A DNA stretch of 20,784 nt from Actinomycetes bacterium (GCA_023442485.1 JAEZZG010000032.1:1-20784), one strand, 5' to 3'. Positions 7,906 through 15,585 are shown, numbered from the stretch's first letter. The notes: generated from the sequence alone by a model not told the origin. Numbers and translations: made by a program.

Positions 7906-7941
7906 GGATGTGACTACGCCCACGATGGTGTAGTCACATCC
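7906..7941 (+). terminator. 12-bp perfect hairpin after aconitase
   Basis: GGATGTGACTAC (7906-7917) pairs perfectly with GTAGTCACATCC (7930-7941) across a 12-base loop. A TTTT run occurs ten bases after the stem (7952-7955). It lies between acnA and dxs and most likely ends acnA transcripts. A protein-binding palindrome ahead of dxs is a less likely reading. Confidence 0.65.
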
Positions 7942-8015
7942 ACTAACCCCGATTTTGATTACGACGAAAGCACAAAGTGACCGGCGAGACTTGATTTCGC
8001 CGGGAAGTCTCTAAG

Positions 8016-9896
8016 ATGAACTCTATGTCCATTCTCGAAAGCATTGAGTCCCCGGCACATCTGGCATCTCTTGACCTAGCCCAGATGAATCGGCTCGCCG
8101 GAGAGATTCGTGACTTCTTGATTGACAATGTCACCAAGACGGGTGGACATCTCGGCCCTAACCTGGGGGTCGTGGAGTTGACCATCGCGCTCCACCGCGT
8201 CTTTGATTCTCCCGAGGACCCAATCATCTTCGATACCGGGCACCAAAGCTACGTCCATAAGATTTTGACTGGACGGTGGAACCGTTTCGAGACGTTACGC
8301 CAAGAAGGCGGGCTATCTGGGTATCCGTCCAGGTCTGAATCTCCGCATGATTGGGTGGAAAACTCCCACGCCTCGACTTCGCTGTCCTGGGCGGAGGGGA
8401 TGGCGTCTGCGATGCGCCTTGACGGCAATCCGCACACCGTTGTTGCCGTCGTCGGAGATGGAGCATTGACCGGAGGGATGACCTGGGAGGCGTTGAACAC
8501 CATCGCCGTCGAGGACGACCTACGCCTGGTCATCGTCATCAACGACAACGGACGTTCCTACCGCCCGACTGTCGGTGGGCTCGCCAAACACCTGTCCATG
8601 ATTCGCACTAATCCTCGTTACGAACCAACCCTTGAGGCGATCAAGAAGTCGATGACAGCCACGCCACTCATTGGTGAACGCGCCTACGGTCTTCTTCACG
8701 GTGTCAAAGCAGGGCTGAAAGACGTCTTGATGCCCCAAGATACTCTCTACGCCGATCTCGGTATCAAATACCTCGGCCCTGTCAATGGTCATCACATCGG
8801 CCAGCTCATTGAGGTTCTTGAACTGGCTAAGGGATACCGGGGGCCGGTCATCGTCCACGCCATCACCAAGAAGGGGTACGGGTATCAGATCGCGGAGCTG
8901 AACCAGGCTGATCAATTCCACGCCATCGGCACGATTGATTCAGCAACCGGTAAACCCCTGGAGACCGCCAGCGGTACCGCCTGGTCGCAGGTGTTTTCGG
9001 ACGAAATCGTCGCTATCGGACGGCGTCGCCTAGACGTCGTGGCAATCACCGCCGCCATGTTGCAGCCGGTCGGTCTAGAAGCCTTCGCTGACGAATTCCC
9101 CGACCGCATCTTCGACGTGGGAATCGCCGAACAACAGGCCGTGACTTCTGCGGCCGGGTTGGCAATGGCGGGCAAACACCCCGTGGTTGCGGTGTATTCC
9201 ACCTTTTTGAACCGGGCCTTTGATCAGCTTCTCCTCGACGTTTCCCTGCACCATCAAGGAGTAACCTTCGTCCTTGACCGAGCAGGTATCACCGGCTCTG
9301 ACGGTCCCAGCCACAACGGGATGTGGGATGTGCCGATGCTGTCCATGATCCCATCGTTGATGTTGACGTCGCCGCGTGACGAGAAGCGTCTGCGTGAGGC
9401 TCTCAATGAAGCGATGGATGTCAGTGATCGCCCCACCGTGATCCGTTACTCCAAGGACTTTGTCCCCGAGCCGATTGAAGCTGAGTGTCGCCGTGGCTCC
9501 ATGGACATCCTGGTCAGCAATCCCGGCGCCAAGGTCGCGATGATCAGCTCCGGACAGTTGACCTCGGCTACGATCGAGGCGGCGAGATCACTCGAAAAGC
9601 TGGGAATCCCGGTTGACGTGATTGATCCACTGTGGGTCCTCCCACTTCATGAAGACCTGGTCGAGACTGCCGAAAGTTATGATCTCGTCATGACCGTCGA
9701 GGACAATCTCGTCGTAGGCGGTATCGGTAGCCAGTTAGGTCAGGTATTGATGGAAAAGCAGGCGGCGACGCGGGTGCTGGCCTGCGGGATTCCGAAGCTC
9801 TTCCCCGACCATGGTTCGCGTGCATCACTGCTGACGAAGTTCGGCTTGACGGCCCCTCAGTTGGTTGCACGAGTGCGTGCGGCGCTGACTAAATGA
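8016..9896 (+). CDS. dxs: 1-deoxy-D-xylulose-5-phosphate synthase
   Basis: This 626-residue, thiamine-diphosphate-dependent enzyme condenses pyruvate and glyceraldehyde-3-phosphate in the first step of the MEP isoprenoid pathway. Motifs in order are GGHLGPNLGVVELT (43-56), DTGHQSYVHK (73-82), SHASTSLSWAEG (117-128), the ThDP/Mg motif GDGALTGG (147-154) followed by NDN (176-178), and the catalytic glutamate E372 in GIAEQQAV. Length and domain order are as usual. The ATG at 8016 follows a GGGAAG ribosome-binding site; a second ATG at 8025 (MSILESI) is also possible. The gene runs head-on into the ribonuclease D-like gene with only four bases between the stops. Confidence 0.97.
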   Translation: MNSMSILESIESPAHLASLDLAQMNRLAGEIRDFLIDNVTKTGGHLGPNLGVVELTIALHRVFDSPEDPIIFDTGHQSYVHKILTGRWNRFETLRQEGGLSGYPSRSESPHDWVENSHASTSLSWAEGMASAMRLDGNPHTVVAVVGDGALTGGMTWEALNTIAVEDDLRLVIVINDNGRSYRPTVGGLAKHLSMIRTNPRYEPTLEAIKKSMTATPLIGERAYGLLHGVKAGLKDVLMPQDTLYADLGIKYLGPVNGHHIGQLIEVLELAKGYRGPVIVHAITKKGYGYQIAELNQADQFHAIGTIDSATGKPLETASGTAWSQVFSDEIVAIGRRRLDVVAITAAMLQPVGLEAFADEFPDRIFDVGIAEQQAVTSAAGLAMAGKHPVVAVYSTFLNRAFDQLLLDVSLHHQGVTFVLDRAGITGSDGPSHNGMWDVPMLSMIPSLMLTSPRDEKRLREALNEAMDVSDRPTVIRYSKDFVPEPIEAECRRGSMDILVSNPGAKVAMISSGQLTSATIEAARSLEKLGIPVDVIDPLWVLPLHEDLVETAESYDLVMTVEDNLVVGGIGSQLGQVLMEKQAATRVLACGIPKLFPDHGSRASLLTKFGLTAPQLVARVRAALTK

Positions 9897-9900
9897 TTGA

Positions 9901-11163
9901 CTAATCCGTACTCGCCTTGCTTGGGCGAAATGCTAAGGCAATGACGGGGGAGAGAAGGTCGATCTGCCAGGGGCGTAATCCGATGCGTCCTAGGCAGACT
10001 TCGATTTGTGCCTGTCCAATTTCCTCGCTAGCTTCCCAGATCAGGGATCGCATCTGCTTCGAGGTGATCAATAGATCAGGACGGATGCTCAACTGATCCG
10101 CTAACCCCGTCACGGCTGCTTTGGTCTGGGTCCAGCGCCGGAACTTTCGTGGGTAGTGCTTGGCCCAGGTCTTGTGGTGTGGGATTTGCTCGGTTTGAAG
10201 GAAGGGGGCCGGGTAGTCCTTTGGGGACATCGAGTCAACTTGTGCGATTCGGTTCACCCAATTCGTCAAGAATCGCTTCGTCTTTGACTGCTTCAGCGAG
10301 TTCGCGATCATGACTTTCCAGCCGTCAGGAAGTCTGTGATCGGCACCCAAAGTTGCCGCCCACTCGGTGAGCGTCCGGTCAGGAAGGATGCGGTTGGGTT
10401 CCTTGTCGAATTTGAAGGCCAGATGATCTCTCTCATGCCACAACTGCTGGACAAAGGCGGCCTGCCGAGGCGTTGAGATGAGGTGGATTCCCGATGTCCG
10501 GCGCCATCTCTCCTGCGATGATGGCGGCTCGTAGCTGTGCCACTGGGCTAGAATCTGGTGACATTCTTGGCTCATCCACTCCCAGCGACCGGCCTTGACG
10601 AGTTCATCCTGGAGCAGGTGACGTAGAGAGTTCAAGTATTCAACGTCTAGGGCTGCGTATCTCAGCCACCCTGAGGGAAGGGGTCTCCTTGACCAGTTCT
10701 CTGCCGAGTGCTTCTTACTCAGGGTGACGCCGAAATAGGCCTCTACCATCGCGGCCAATCCGACCTTCGGTTTGCCGAGGAGACGTCCGGCAAGTTCTGT
10801 GTCGAAGACGGCACTCGGTATCAGCCCTGCTTGATGAAGACAGGGGAGATCTTGTTTGGCTGAGTGCAGGGTCCAGTCCAGCGGATTGATGACGGCGCGT
10901 AGAGGTTCGAGTTCGTCGTGGGTGAAGGCGATCGGGTCGATCAAGACGGTGCCGGTGCCTTCGCGTCGGAATTGCACTAGATAGGCCCGACCGGAGTAGC
11001 GGAAATGCTGGGCTCGCTCAGTGTCGACAGCTAGCGGGCCGGTCCCCGACGCTAATGCGTCGACAGCATTGGTCAGTAATTCGCGACTATTGACGAGCTC
11101 AGGTATCCCTTGACTTGGGCAGTTACCCCCGGAATCGGGGGTGGATGGGGTGGTGCTGCTCAC
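9901..11163 (-). CDS. Ribonuclease D-like 3'-5' exonuclease with HRDC domain
   Basis: This 420-residue protein has an N-terminal DEDDy exonuclease fold and then HRDC-type helical sequence. Catalytic residues are visible: D47 and E49 in AVDTERAQ (ExoI), D105 in HSAKQDLPCLH (ExoII), and Y169 with D173 in YAALDVEYL (ExoIII). The region from about 230 to 300 (STPRQAAFVQQLWHERD) matches an HRDC domain. The inferred role is trimming of structured RNA such as tRNA precursors. It starts at a GTG (11161-11163) whose bases overlap the stop of the DUF3000 gene in a GTGA, which suggests translational coupling. The DUF3000 / RNase D / dxs neighbourhood is common in actinobacteria. Confidence 0.9.
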   Translation of the reverse strand: MSSTTPSTPDSGGNCPSQGIPELVNSRELLTNAVDALASGTGPLAVDTERAQHFRYSGRAYLVQFRREGTGTVLIDPIAFTHDELEPLRAVINPLDWTLHSAKQDLPCLHQAGLIPSAVFDTELAGRLLGKPKVGLAAMVEAYFGVTLSKKHSAENWSRRPLPSGWLRYAALDVEYLNSLRHLLQDELVKAGRWEWMSQECHQILAQWHSYEPPSSQERWRRTSGIHLISTPRQAAFVQQLWHERDHLAFKFDKEPNRILPDRTLTEWAATLGADHRLPDGWKVMIANSLKQSKTKRFLTNWVNRIAQVDSMSPKDYPAPFLQTEQIPHHKTWAKHYPRKFRRWTQTKAAVTGLADQLSIRPDLLITSKQMRSLIWEASEEIGQAQIEVCLGRIGLRPWQIDLLSPVIALAFRPSKASTD

Positions 11164-11756
11164 AGTTGCAGGGCACCTAACCTAGGTTGGATTGAAACCA
11201 CCCCGTCAACCACCGGAGGCAGCCCGGCGCTTAGCCTCAGCAGGTCCTGCCAGGCTTTGAGGTGGTCAGCGAAGCTATGGTCAGCGTCGATTAACGCCGT
11301 CCAAGAGGCCCTGATCTCGATTTCGGCACGGTCTGGGTCGGTGGAGATATCGCCGAAACCGCGTGAACTCATCGCGGTTACCGTTCCTGATGGTGCGGCA
11401 TGTAGGGCACCGTGTTTGTTGAGGGATTCGATCAGCCACGACCAGCCCACCTCAGCTAAGAGGGGGTCGAGGACCATCTCCATGTCGGCATCGGATTGGA
11501 TATAAGAGACGCAGCGAAAGGACCCGTCCCAAATTGCGGGCCGATCAGGGTTGTGGAGAAGGACGAGTCGGCCAGTGCCGACGATGCCCAAACCGTCGTT
11601 GAGGTCGGCTTCAAAGGCGATAGAAAAGGGGGCAAGCCGTTTTGGTGCTGGGACTTCAGTGATTGTGACAGACGGATCCCAGTGAAAAACCGCGAGATCG
11701 GCGTAGGCCTGATCGAATTCGGGATCGGGCTGCGGAGCCTCGCGGAAGCTGGTCAT
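11160..11756 (-). CDS. DUF3000 family protein
   Basis: This 198-residue protein of unknown function is recognisable as the actinobacterial DUF3000 family by its overall sequence and by its place just upstream of the ribonuclease D-like gene. It has no signal peptide or membrane helix and is probably cytoplasmic. The central part has Trp-rich beta-type sequence (IWDGSFRCVSYIQSD, then GWSWLIESL). Its stop overlaps the next start by four bases (GTGA), so it is likely made together with the exonuclease. The ATG at 11754-11756 has no strong ribosome-binding site. Confidence 0.85.
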   Translation of the reverse strand: MTSFREAPQPDPEFDQAYADLAVFHWDPSVTITEVPAPKRLAPFSIAFEADLNDGLGIVGTGRLVLLHNPDRPAIWDGSFRCVSYIQSDADMEMVLDPLLAEVGWSWLIESLNKHGALHAAPSGTVTAMSSRGFGDISTDPDRAEIEIRASWTALIDADHSFADHLKAWQDLLRLSAGLPPVVDGVVSIQPRLGALQL

Positions 11757-11865
11757 GGGTTCAGCCTACGGGACAAAGTCGGCTCAGCCTTGGTTACACG
11801 CCGGGCACCTAGGCCGAGGTTGAATCTGGGGCCGCTGATCGAATGGGGGTAGGCGAGTACGGGGT

Positions 11866-12330
11866 TTAGGCGTGCGGGTCTTCGTCTAGTGTCAAAGATG
11901 CGGAGTTGATGCAATAGCGAAGATCTGTGGGAGTGTCGTAGCCTTCACCGGCAAAAACGTGGCCGAGGTGGCTGCCGCATGATGCGCACTGAACCTCGAT
12001 GCGGGGGCGGTTGGGGATGGAGTAGTCGTGGATGTAGACGACGGAGTTGTCGTCTTGAGGTGCGTAGAAGGAAGGCCAGCCACAGTGGGAGTGGAACTTC
12101 GTTGTCGACGAGAACAGCGTGGCGCCGCACCCCTTGCACAAATAGGTTCCTGGAGTCTCGGTGTCGGTGTAGATGCCGGTGAAGGCTGGTTCGGTTCCGC
12201 CCTCACGCATGATCCGGTATTCGTCGTCGTTGAGCTGAATCCGCCACTGATCGTTGGTTTTCACGACGGGGAAAGAGAACTCCTCGGCACTGTCGGCAGC
12301 CTTACTAGCGATTCTGATTTGGTCGGTCAT
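11866..12330 (-). CDS. msrB: Peptide-methionine (R)-S-oxide reductase
   Basis: This 154-residue enzyme reduces the R form of methionine sulfoxide in proteins as part of oxidative repair. It has the MsrB zinc site made of two CxxC pairs (C65/C68 in CKGC, C115/C118 in CASC), the HCGWPSF motif (82-88) and the catalytic cysteine C140 in RYCINSASL. Two adjacent ATGs (12333 and 12330) follow an AAGGAGGA ribosome-binding site. The first is only a base or two from the site, so the second ATG fits better and is used here. It diverges from the PPK2 gene and may share an operon with DUF3000, with a gap of 109 bases. Confidence 0.94.
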   Translation of the reverse strand: MTDQIRIASKAADSAEEFSFPVVKTNDQWRIQLNDDEYRIMREGGTEPAFTGIYTDTETPGTYLCKGCGATLFSSTTKFHSHCGWPSFYAPQDDNSVVYIHDYSIPNRPRIEVQCASCGSHLGHVFAGEGYDTPTDLRYCINSASLTLDEDPHA

Positions 12331-12442
12331 CATTCCTCCTTGACGCGGTCACAGGGATCGGGCTAGACGGTGATGCTATCCGGTGAGGTCCAGCATACCT
12401 GGCAGATCGTTCTTATCAGGCGGTCACAATTGGGTGAGATGA

Positions 12443-12448
12443 CATACT
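12443..12448 (+). promoter_or_regulatory. Possible -10 box for a leaderless PPK2 transcript
   Basis: CATACT lies six bases before the ATG at 12455, which would place the transcription start at or next to the ATG. No ribosome-binding site is visible ahead of this start codon, as expected for a leaderless mRNA. A matching -35 box is not obvious. Confidence 0.3.
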
Positions 12449-12454
12449 GGCACT

Positions 12455-13498
12455 ATGGGTAAGAAAGTAGATGCCAAGGCAAAGAAGAAGGACAAAGCGG
12501 GCAAATCGAGGAAGAAGCTCAAAGGAGCCAAAGCCGTCGAGCTCGGTAAGGCGAAGAAGTCGCGCCACCTAGACAAGGGGAAGCCGGAGACGAATTCTTG
12601 TGCCAAGGCAGGCCGGCGCGAGCCAATGGCAGCGGCCTACGATCCCTATTCTTGCGATCTTCTTGCGAATCTTCGGGTTGATCCGGCCACCGTTGATATT
12701 GATTCTTTGGATCCATCTGCCACCCCTGGTTATCCGCTCGACGAGGGGAAAGACTGCCAGGATGAGGTGATGTCTGCGCTGGCAGAGCCACTTTCTGACC
12801 TCCAGGAATGTCTGTGGGCGAATGGAAAGGAGTACCCGGGGGATGCGAAGTCGGTGTTACTCGTTCTCCAAGGGTTGGATACCTCGGGAAAGGGCGGGGT
12901 GATTCGTCACGCCGTTGGTTTGGTTGATCCTCAGGGTGTGGCCCTCCATGCTTTCAAGAGACCTACAGAGGAAGAACTCTCCCATAACTTCTTGTGGAGG
13001 ATTCGACGAGAGCTGCCTGCTCCTGGGATGATCGGCGTCTTCGATCGCTCTCATTATGAGGACGTGCTGGCTGTTCGTGTTGAAAAACTCGTTCAGCGGC
13101 GTACCTGGCAGAACCGGTTCCGAATTATCAACGAGTTTGAGCAGGAGCTGGTTGAGTCAGGCACCACCGTCATCAAGTGTTTCTTGAATGTGTCGAAGGA
13201 TGAGCAGAAGCGGCGTCTGCTGGCTCGGCTGGATGATCCCCAAAAGTACTGGAAGTATGAGCCGGGCGACTTGGACACCCGCCAGAGATGGGATGACTAT
13301 ATGGACGCCTATCAGGATGTGTTGGAGAAGTGCTCGACGCCGTGGGCTCCGTGGTATGTGATTCCGGCGGACCGCAAGTGGTACCGGAACTGGGCGGTCG
13401 CGCAGATTCTGTTTGAGACCCTCGCTGGGTTGGGCCTTTCATGGCCGGAAGCGAAGTTTGACCCGCAAGAGCAGAAGCGACTTCTTCAGGGACTCTAA
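12455..13498 (+). CDS. PPK2-family polyphosphate:nucleotide phosphotransferase with lysine-rich N-terminal tail
   Basis: This 347-residue protein transfers phosphate between polyphosphate and nucleotides in the cytoplasm. The catalytic domain (about 95-345) has the PPK2 Walker A GLDTSGKG (140-147) and Walker B DRSHYEDV (197-204). The lid/substrate region RLDDPQKYWKYEPGDLDTR and the ending PADRKWYRNWAVAQ fit the PPK2-related group that acts on AMP or ADP. The unusual part is residues 1-45, which contain 17 lysines and 2 arginines and look disordered. The family core does not need this tail; it may bind polyphosphate or RNA. The ATG at 12455 has no ribosome-binding site and may be leaderless. 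A strong hairpin follows the stop. Confidence 0.93.
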   Translation: MGKKVDAKAKKKDKAGKSRKKLKGAKAVELGKAKKSRHLDKGKPETNSCAKAGRREPMAAAYDPYSCDLLANLRVDPATVDIDSLDPSATPGYPLDEGKDCQDEVMSALAEPLSDLQECLWANGKEYPGDAKSVLLVLQGLDTSGKGGVIRHAVGLVDPQGVALHAFKRPTEEELSHNFLWRIRRELPAPGMIGVFDRSHYEDVLAVRVEKLVQRRTWQNRFRIINEFEQELVESGTTVIKCFLNVSKDEQKRRLLARLDDPQKYWKYEPGDLDTRQRWDDYMDAYQDVLEKCSTPWAPWYVIPADRKWYRNWAVAQILFETLAGLGLSWPEAKFDPQEQKRLLQGL

Positions 13499-13510
13499 GC
13501 AAAACGCTGG

Positions 13511-13535
13511 CCACCCCGGGTTACGTCCGGGGTGG
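13511..13535 (+). terminator. GC-rich hairpin terminator after PPK2
   Basis: CCACCCCGG and CCGGGGTGG form a perfect 9-bp stem with a 7-base loop, starting 12 bases after the PPK2 stop. No T-tract follows. Confidence 0.7.
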
Positions 13536-13576
13536 GCAAGTTCTCCCAGGTAGGACTCGGGTGTGCTATCCGTGCC

Positions 13577-13612
13577 GCATGGATCACTTCAACAAAAGTA
13601 AGTGACCCATGC
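13577..13612 (-). terminator. Hairpin terminator after the CbiX-like gene
   Basis: A 13-bp stem (13577-13589 with 13600-13612, one mismatch or wobble) around a 10-base AT-rich loop lies five bases after the stop of the minus-strand gene at 13618. Together with the hairpin at 13511-13535 it separates two convergent genes. Confidence 0.65.
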
Positions 13613-13617
13613 TTGGC

Positions 13618-14433
13618 TTAGGCGTTGACTGCGATCGGCATCGAATCTTGAGCTTCGCTGGTGTCTTCGGCGGCAACGACGTCTTGGTTGACGTCCAGGT
13701 CGAGCAAGGCCATCGCGGCATAGGCGTAGCGTGCAATCGCCATGGACATCACGCGCTGATCTGCACCGAATGGGGCACTGACGGCGACCGCACCGAGCTG
13801 GTAGGCGGCTTCACACTGGGCCAGGTAGTCGTCGTCGGCAGCAAGGAAAGCGGATCCGACAGCGATCATTCGCCGTCCTTGAGCCCTCAAAGTGGAGATG
13901 GCAGATTCCATTGAGTGCTCCCCGCTTCGGGTTGCCAGTTGAACGGGCAGTTTGTGGTGGCTTGCCCACTGGCGCACTCGACGGTTGATCAATCCGGCAC
14001 CTCTGACATCGCCAAGATCAGGGACCGACAGCACTAGACCATCAAGTTCCGACACGCGGCGCTGGGACAAGACCTGACGCAGACGCTCATCGATGATGTT
14101 GAGAATCTTGGCCTCAGGGCCGAGCGGGCGAGACAGCCCAATCGAAAGCTCCGGATGGCGAGAGCGCACATTGGCAACCATCTTCTCGGTGTCTTCGTCG
14201 GCTTCAAAAGCTCTGGTGATATTGAGAGGGACGAAACAGATCTCGTTGACACCGTGACTCGACAGAGTATTGACGACCTGGGGTCCAGTAGGCGGACACT
14301 TATCCAGAAAGGCGAGGTGGATAGACAGCTCTTCGCGTTCGGATTGCATCTGGTGACGCATGGTGTGGAAGGTCTGAACGACCTGAGGGTTATCAGATCC
14401 GTGAGCCACCATGACCAGTGCTGGAGCAGTCAT
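13618..14433 (-). CDS. Sirohydrochlorin chelatase-like protein (CbiX/SirB family)
   Basis: This 271-residue protein has two CbiX-like halves. The first carries the metal-binding histidine in MVAHGSDNP (H11). The equivalent point of the second half reads LSVPDLGD and has lost the histidine, so only one half should chelate. Members insert Fe2+ or Co2+ into sirohydrochlorin for siroheme or cobalamin synthesis, but no other siroheme or B12 gene is nearby, so the metal cannot be told. The C-terminal about 20 residues are acidic (EDTSEAQDS) and probably flexible. The ATG at 14431-14433 has an AAAGGA ribosome-binding site; the upstream in-frame ATG at 14472 has none. It is transcribed alone, towards PPK2. 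Confidence 0.85.
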   Translation of the reverse strand: MTAPALVMVAHGSDNPQVVQTFHTMRHQMQSEREELSIHLAFLDKCPPTGPQVVNTLSSHGVNEICFVPLNITRAFEADEDTEKMVANVRSRHPELSIGLSRPLGPEAKILNIIDERLRQVLSQRRVSELDGLVLSVPDLGDVRGAGLINRRVRQWASHHKLPVQLATRSGEHSMESAISTLRAQGRRMIAVGSAFLAADDDYLAQCEAAYQLGAVAVSAPFGADQRVMSMAIARYAYAAMALLDLDVNQDVVAAEDTSEAQDSMPIAVNA

Positions 14434-14939
14434 TAGTCTCAATCCTTTCGGCGTGCTTGTCTCCTTCGTCATCTGTGCCTCGACGTCATCGACGTGGCAT
14501 CACTAACTTTTGTCCTGGCTGGGAGGGAGTGCAAGTTGCATATCTTGATATATGAGACATAGTCCCAGTAAGTGGACGCGGTTGAGGATTTGTGGTGGGA
14601 GGCCTGAATCAGTGTGTGATTTTTGGTTGAAGGTGGTGAATGTCGATGGTTCCCAGAGAACTTGTAGGGAGTGTGGGGAGTTGCGAAAAATGTTTGTGCG
14701 AGGGCTGGATCTGTTGATAAATGTGCCGGGGGTGGTTTCCTTTGGAGCCGCCCATGATGTCAAAAAATCAACTGTCTGGCGTCTGTCTTAGTTAATGAGA
14801 TCGTTATCTCGGCATTTTCCGGAGTGAGCATCGCTTTTGCACACTTCGTTGAGAGGGCAGTGGCGGGGTCAGTGCCGGGGGTGAAGTGCGGAGTGGTGGA
14901 GGGGGGCTAGATCGGGACAATTCTCGTGGTGAGGTGATA
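14434..14939. other. Gene-poor stretch with atypical composition; one doubtful small reading frame
   Basis: No convincing gene is present. Just upstream of the CbiX-like gene are two perfect palindromes, GCAAgTTGC (14531-14539) and ATATCTTGATAT (14540-14551), which could be an operator or part of its promoter. A plus-strand frame at 14552-14791 (79 codons) encodes a Cys-containing peptide (TCRECGEL). It uses many AGG, AGA, TTG and GGG codons unlike the neighbours, has no ribosome-binding site, and resembles nothing I know. A small inverted repeat GAGAT/ATCTC lies at 14797-14810. The plus strand from about 14580 to 14935 is strongly G-rich over C. This could be decayed foreign DNA next to the tRNA relic. 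Confidence 0.5.
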
Positions 14940-14983
14940 GGTGATATCCGGGTTGAACCAGTGACCTCTTTGGTGTGAGAGGC
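14940..14983 (-). pseudogene. Degenerate 3' half of a tRNA-Val(CAC) gene (possible att-site relic)
   Basis: Read on the minus strand, this stretch follows the nearby tRNA-Val(CAC) from the anticodon stem to the 3' end. It keeps the CACACC anticodon-loop region, AGAGGTCACTGGTT and AACCC, but has lost bases in the anticodon and T loops and has substitutions in the acceptor strand. On the plus strand the core GAACCAGTGACCTCTT is an exact 16-base match to 15169-15184 of the real gene. The upstream half is barely recognisable. It has the same orientation as the intact gene and lies 168 bases beyond its 3' end. Duplication of the 3' half of a tRNA is what integrative elements leave behind. Confidence 0.7.
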
Positions 14984-15052
14984 GGGGAGCTGATCTGCCC
15001 TTGGATTTTTAGTTCCAGCCAGGCACAACCGCCTAAGGTGAAGTAAAGTGTG

Positions 15053-15072
15053 GAACTCTCAAACACGAGTTC
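15053..15072. repeat. Perfect short inverted repeat beyond tRNA-Val(CAC)
   Basis: GAACTC (15053-15058) and GAGTTC (15067-15072) form a perfect 6-bp inverted repeat with an 8-base spacer. It lies between the tRNA relic and the intact tRNA-Val(CAC). It may be an old protein-binding site, a weak terminator for the tRNA, or chance. Confidence 0.3.
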
Positions 15073-15151
15073 GGGGTGTACGTGGGACGCGACAAAGAGA
15101 CAGCGTCAAGAGTGCGCATCGTCAAACCCTATCGGCTAAGGAAACAGAGAG

Positions 15152-15223
15152 TGGGCGATACTGGGTTCGAACCAGTGACCTCTTCGGTGTGAACGAAGCG
15201 CGCTACCGCTGCGCCAATCGCCC
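15152..15223 (-). tRNA. tRNA-Val (anticodon CAC)
   Basis: A full cloverleaf reads on the minus strand: acceptor GGGCGAT/ATCGCCC, D arm GCGC-AGCGGTA-GCGC, anticodon stem CTTCG/CGAAG with loop TTCACAC (anticodon CAC), T arm CTGG-TTCGAAC-CCAG, and discriminator A. The CCA end is not encoded. The gene is 72 bases long. Its 3' half is duplicated in decayed form at 14940-14983. Confidence 0.96.
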
Positions 15224-15585
15224 GAGTCCTTCGTCAAGGTGTTCTTGACGGGTGCCTAGATCACTCTAGAACATTGCGTGCATCACCTTCCGGTGTCCGA
15301 TGCAGAGGTAACTCTATCCCATGGACAGATCATTTCGCCAAATTCCCTCGCTCTGACTGGCGGACCATCTATTGCTGGCGATGTCGGTTCACCATGACGG
15401 GCAGGGTGTGGGTGTGTCGGTAACCAGGTTTCGGTGCTTCACCGGACGCAATCATAGTGACGGGCCGTTCGCCGCTCCCGAGGGGAACCCAGCCTGTCAG
15501 CAGCCAGGTTTTGCATTTCCCGGTTCTTTCGCTAATCTAGTTGGGCGCTCAGCGCAGTCGAATGGAATCGGCAGAATCACTGATT
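15224..15585. other. Intergenic region between divergent tRNA genes
   Basis: I see no gene here. Close to the tRNA-Val(CAC) 5' end are two small inverted repeats: CGTCAAG/CTTGACG (15232-15250, 5-base loop), which would sit in its 5' leader, and CTAGA/TCTAG (15256-15269). The rest shows no coding pattern or clear structure. Confidence 0.5.

Noticed and set aside
11171..11190. DtxR/IdeR-like iron box (CACCTAACCTAGGTTGG)
   Set aside because: It only partly matches the consensus and lies inside the DUF3000 coding end, well away from a promoter.
11171..11811. GGGCACCTA repeated at 11171 and 11803
   Set aside because: The match is nine bases and falls in unrelated contexts (coding end of DUF3000 and the gap before it); chance is the simpler reading.
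14434..14551. Cobalamin or other riboswitch ahead of the CbiX-like gene
   Set aside because: The region is too short and lacks a B12-box-like sequence; only short palindromes are seen.
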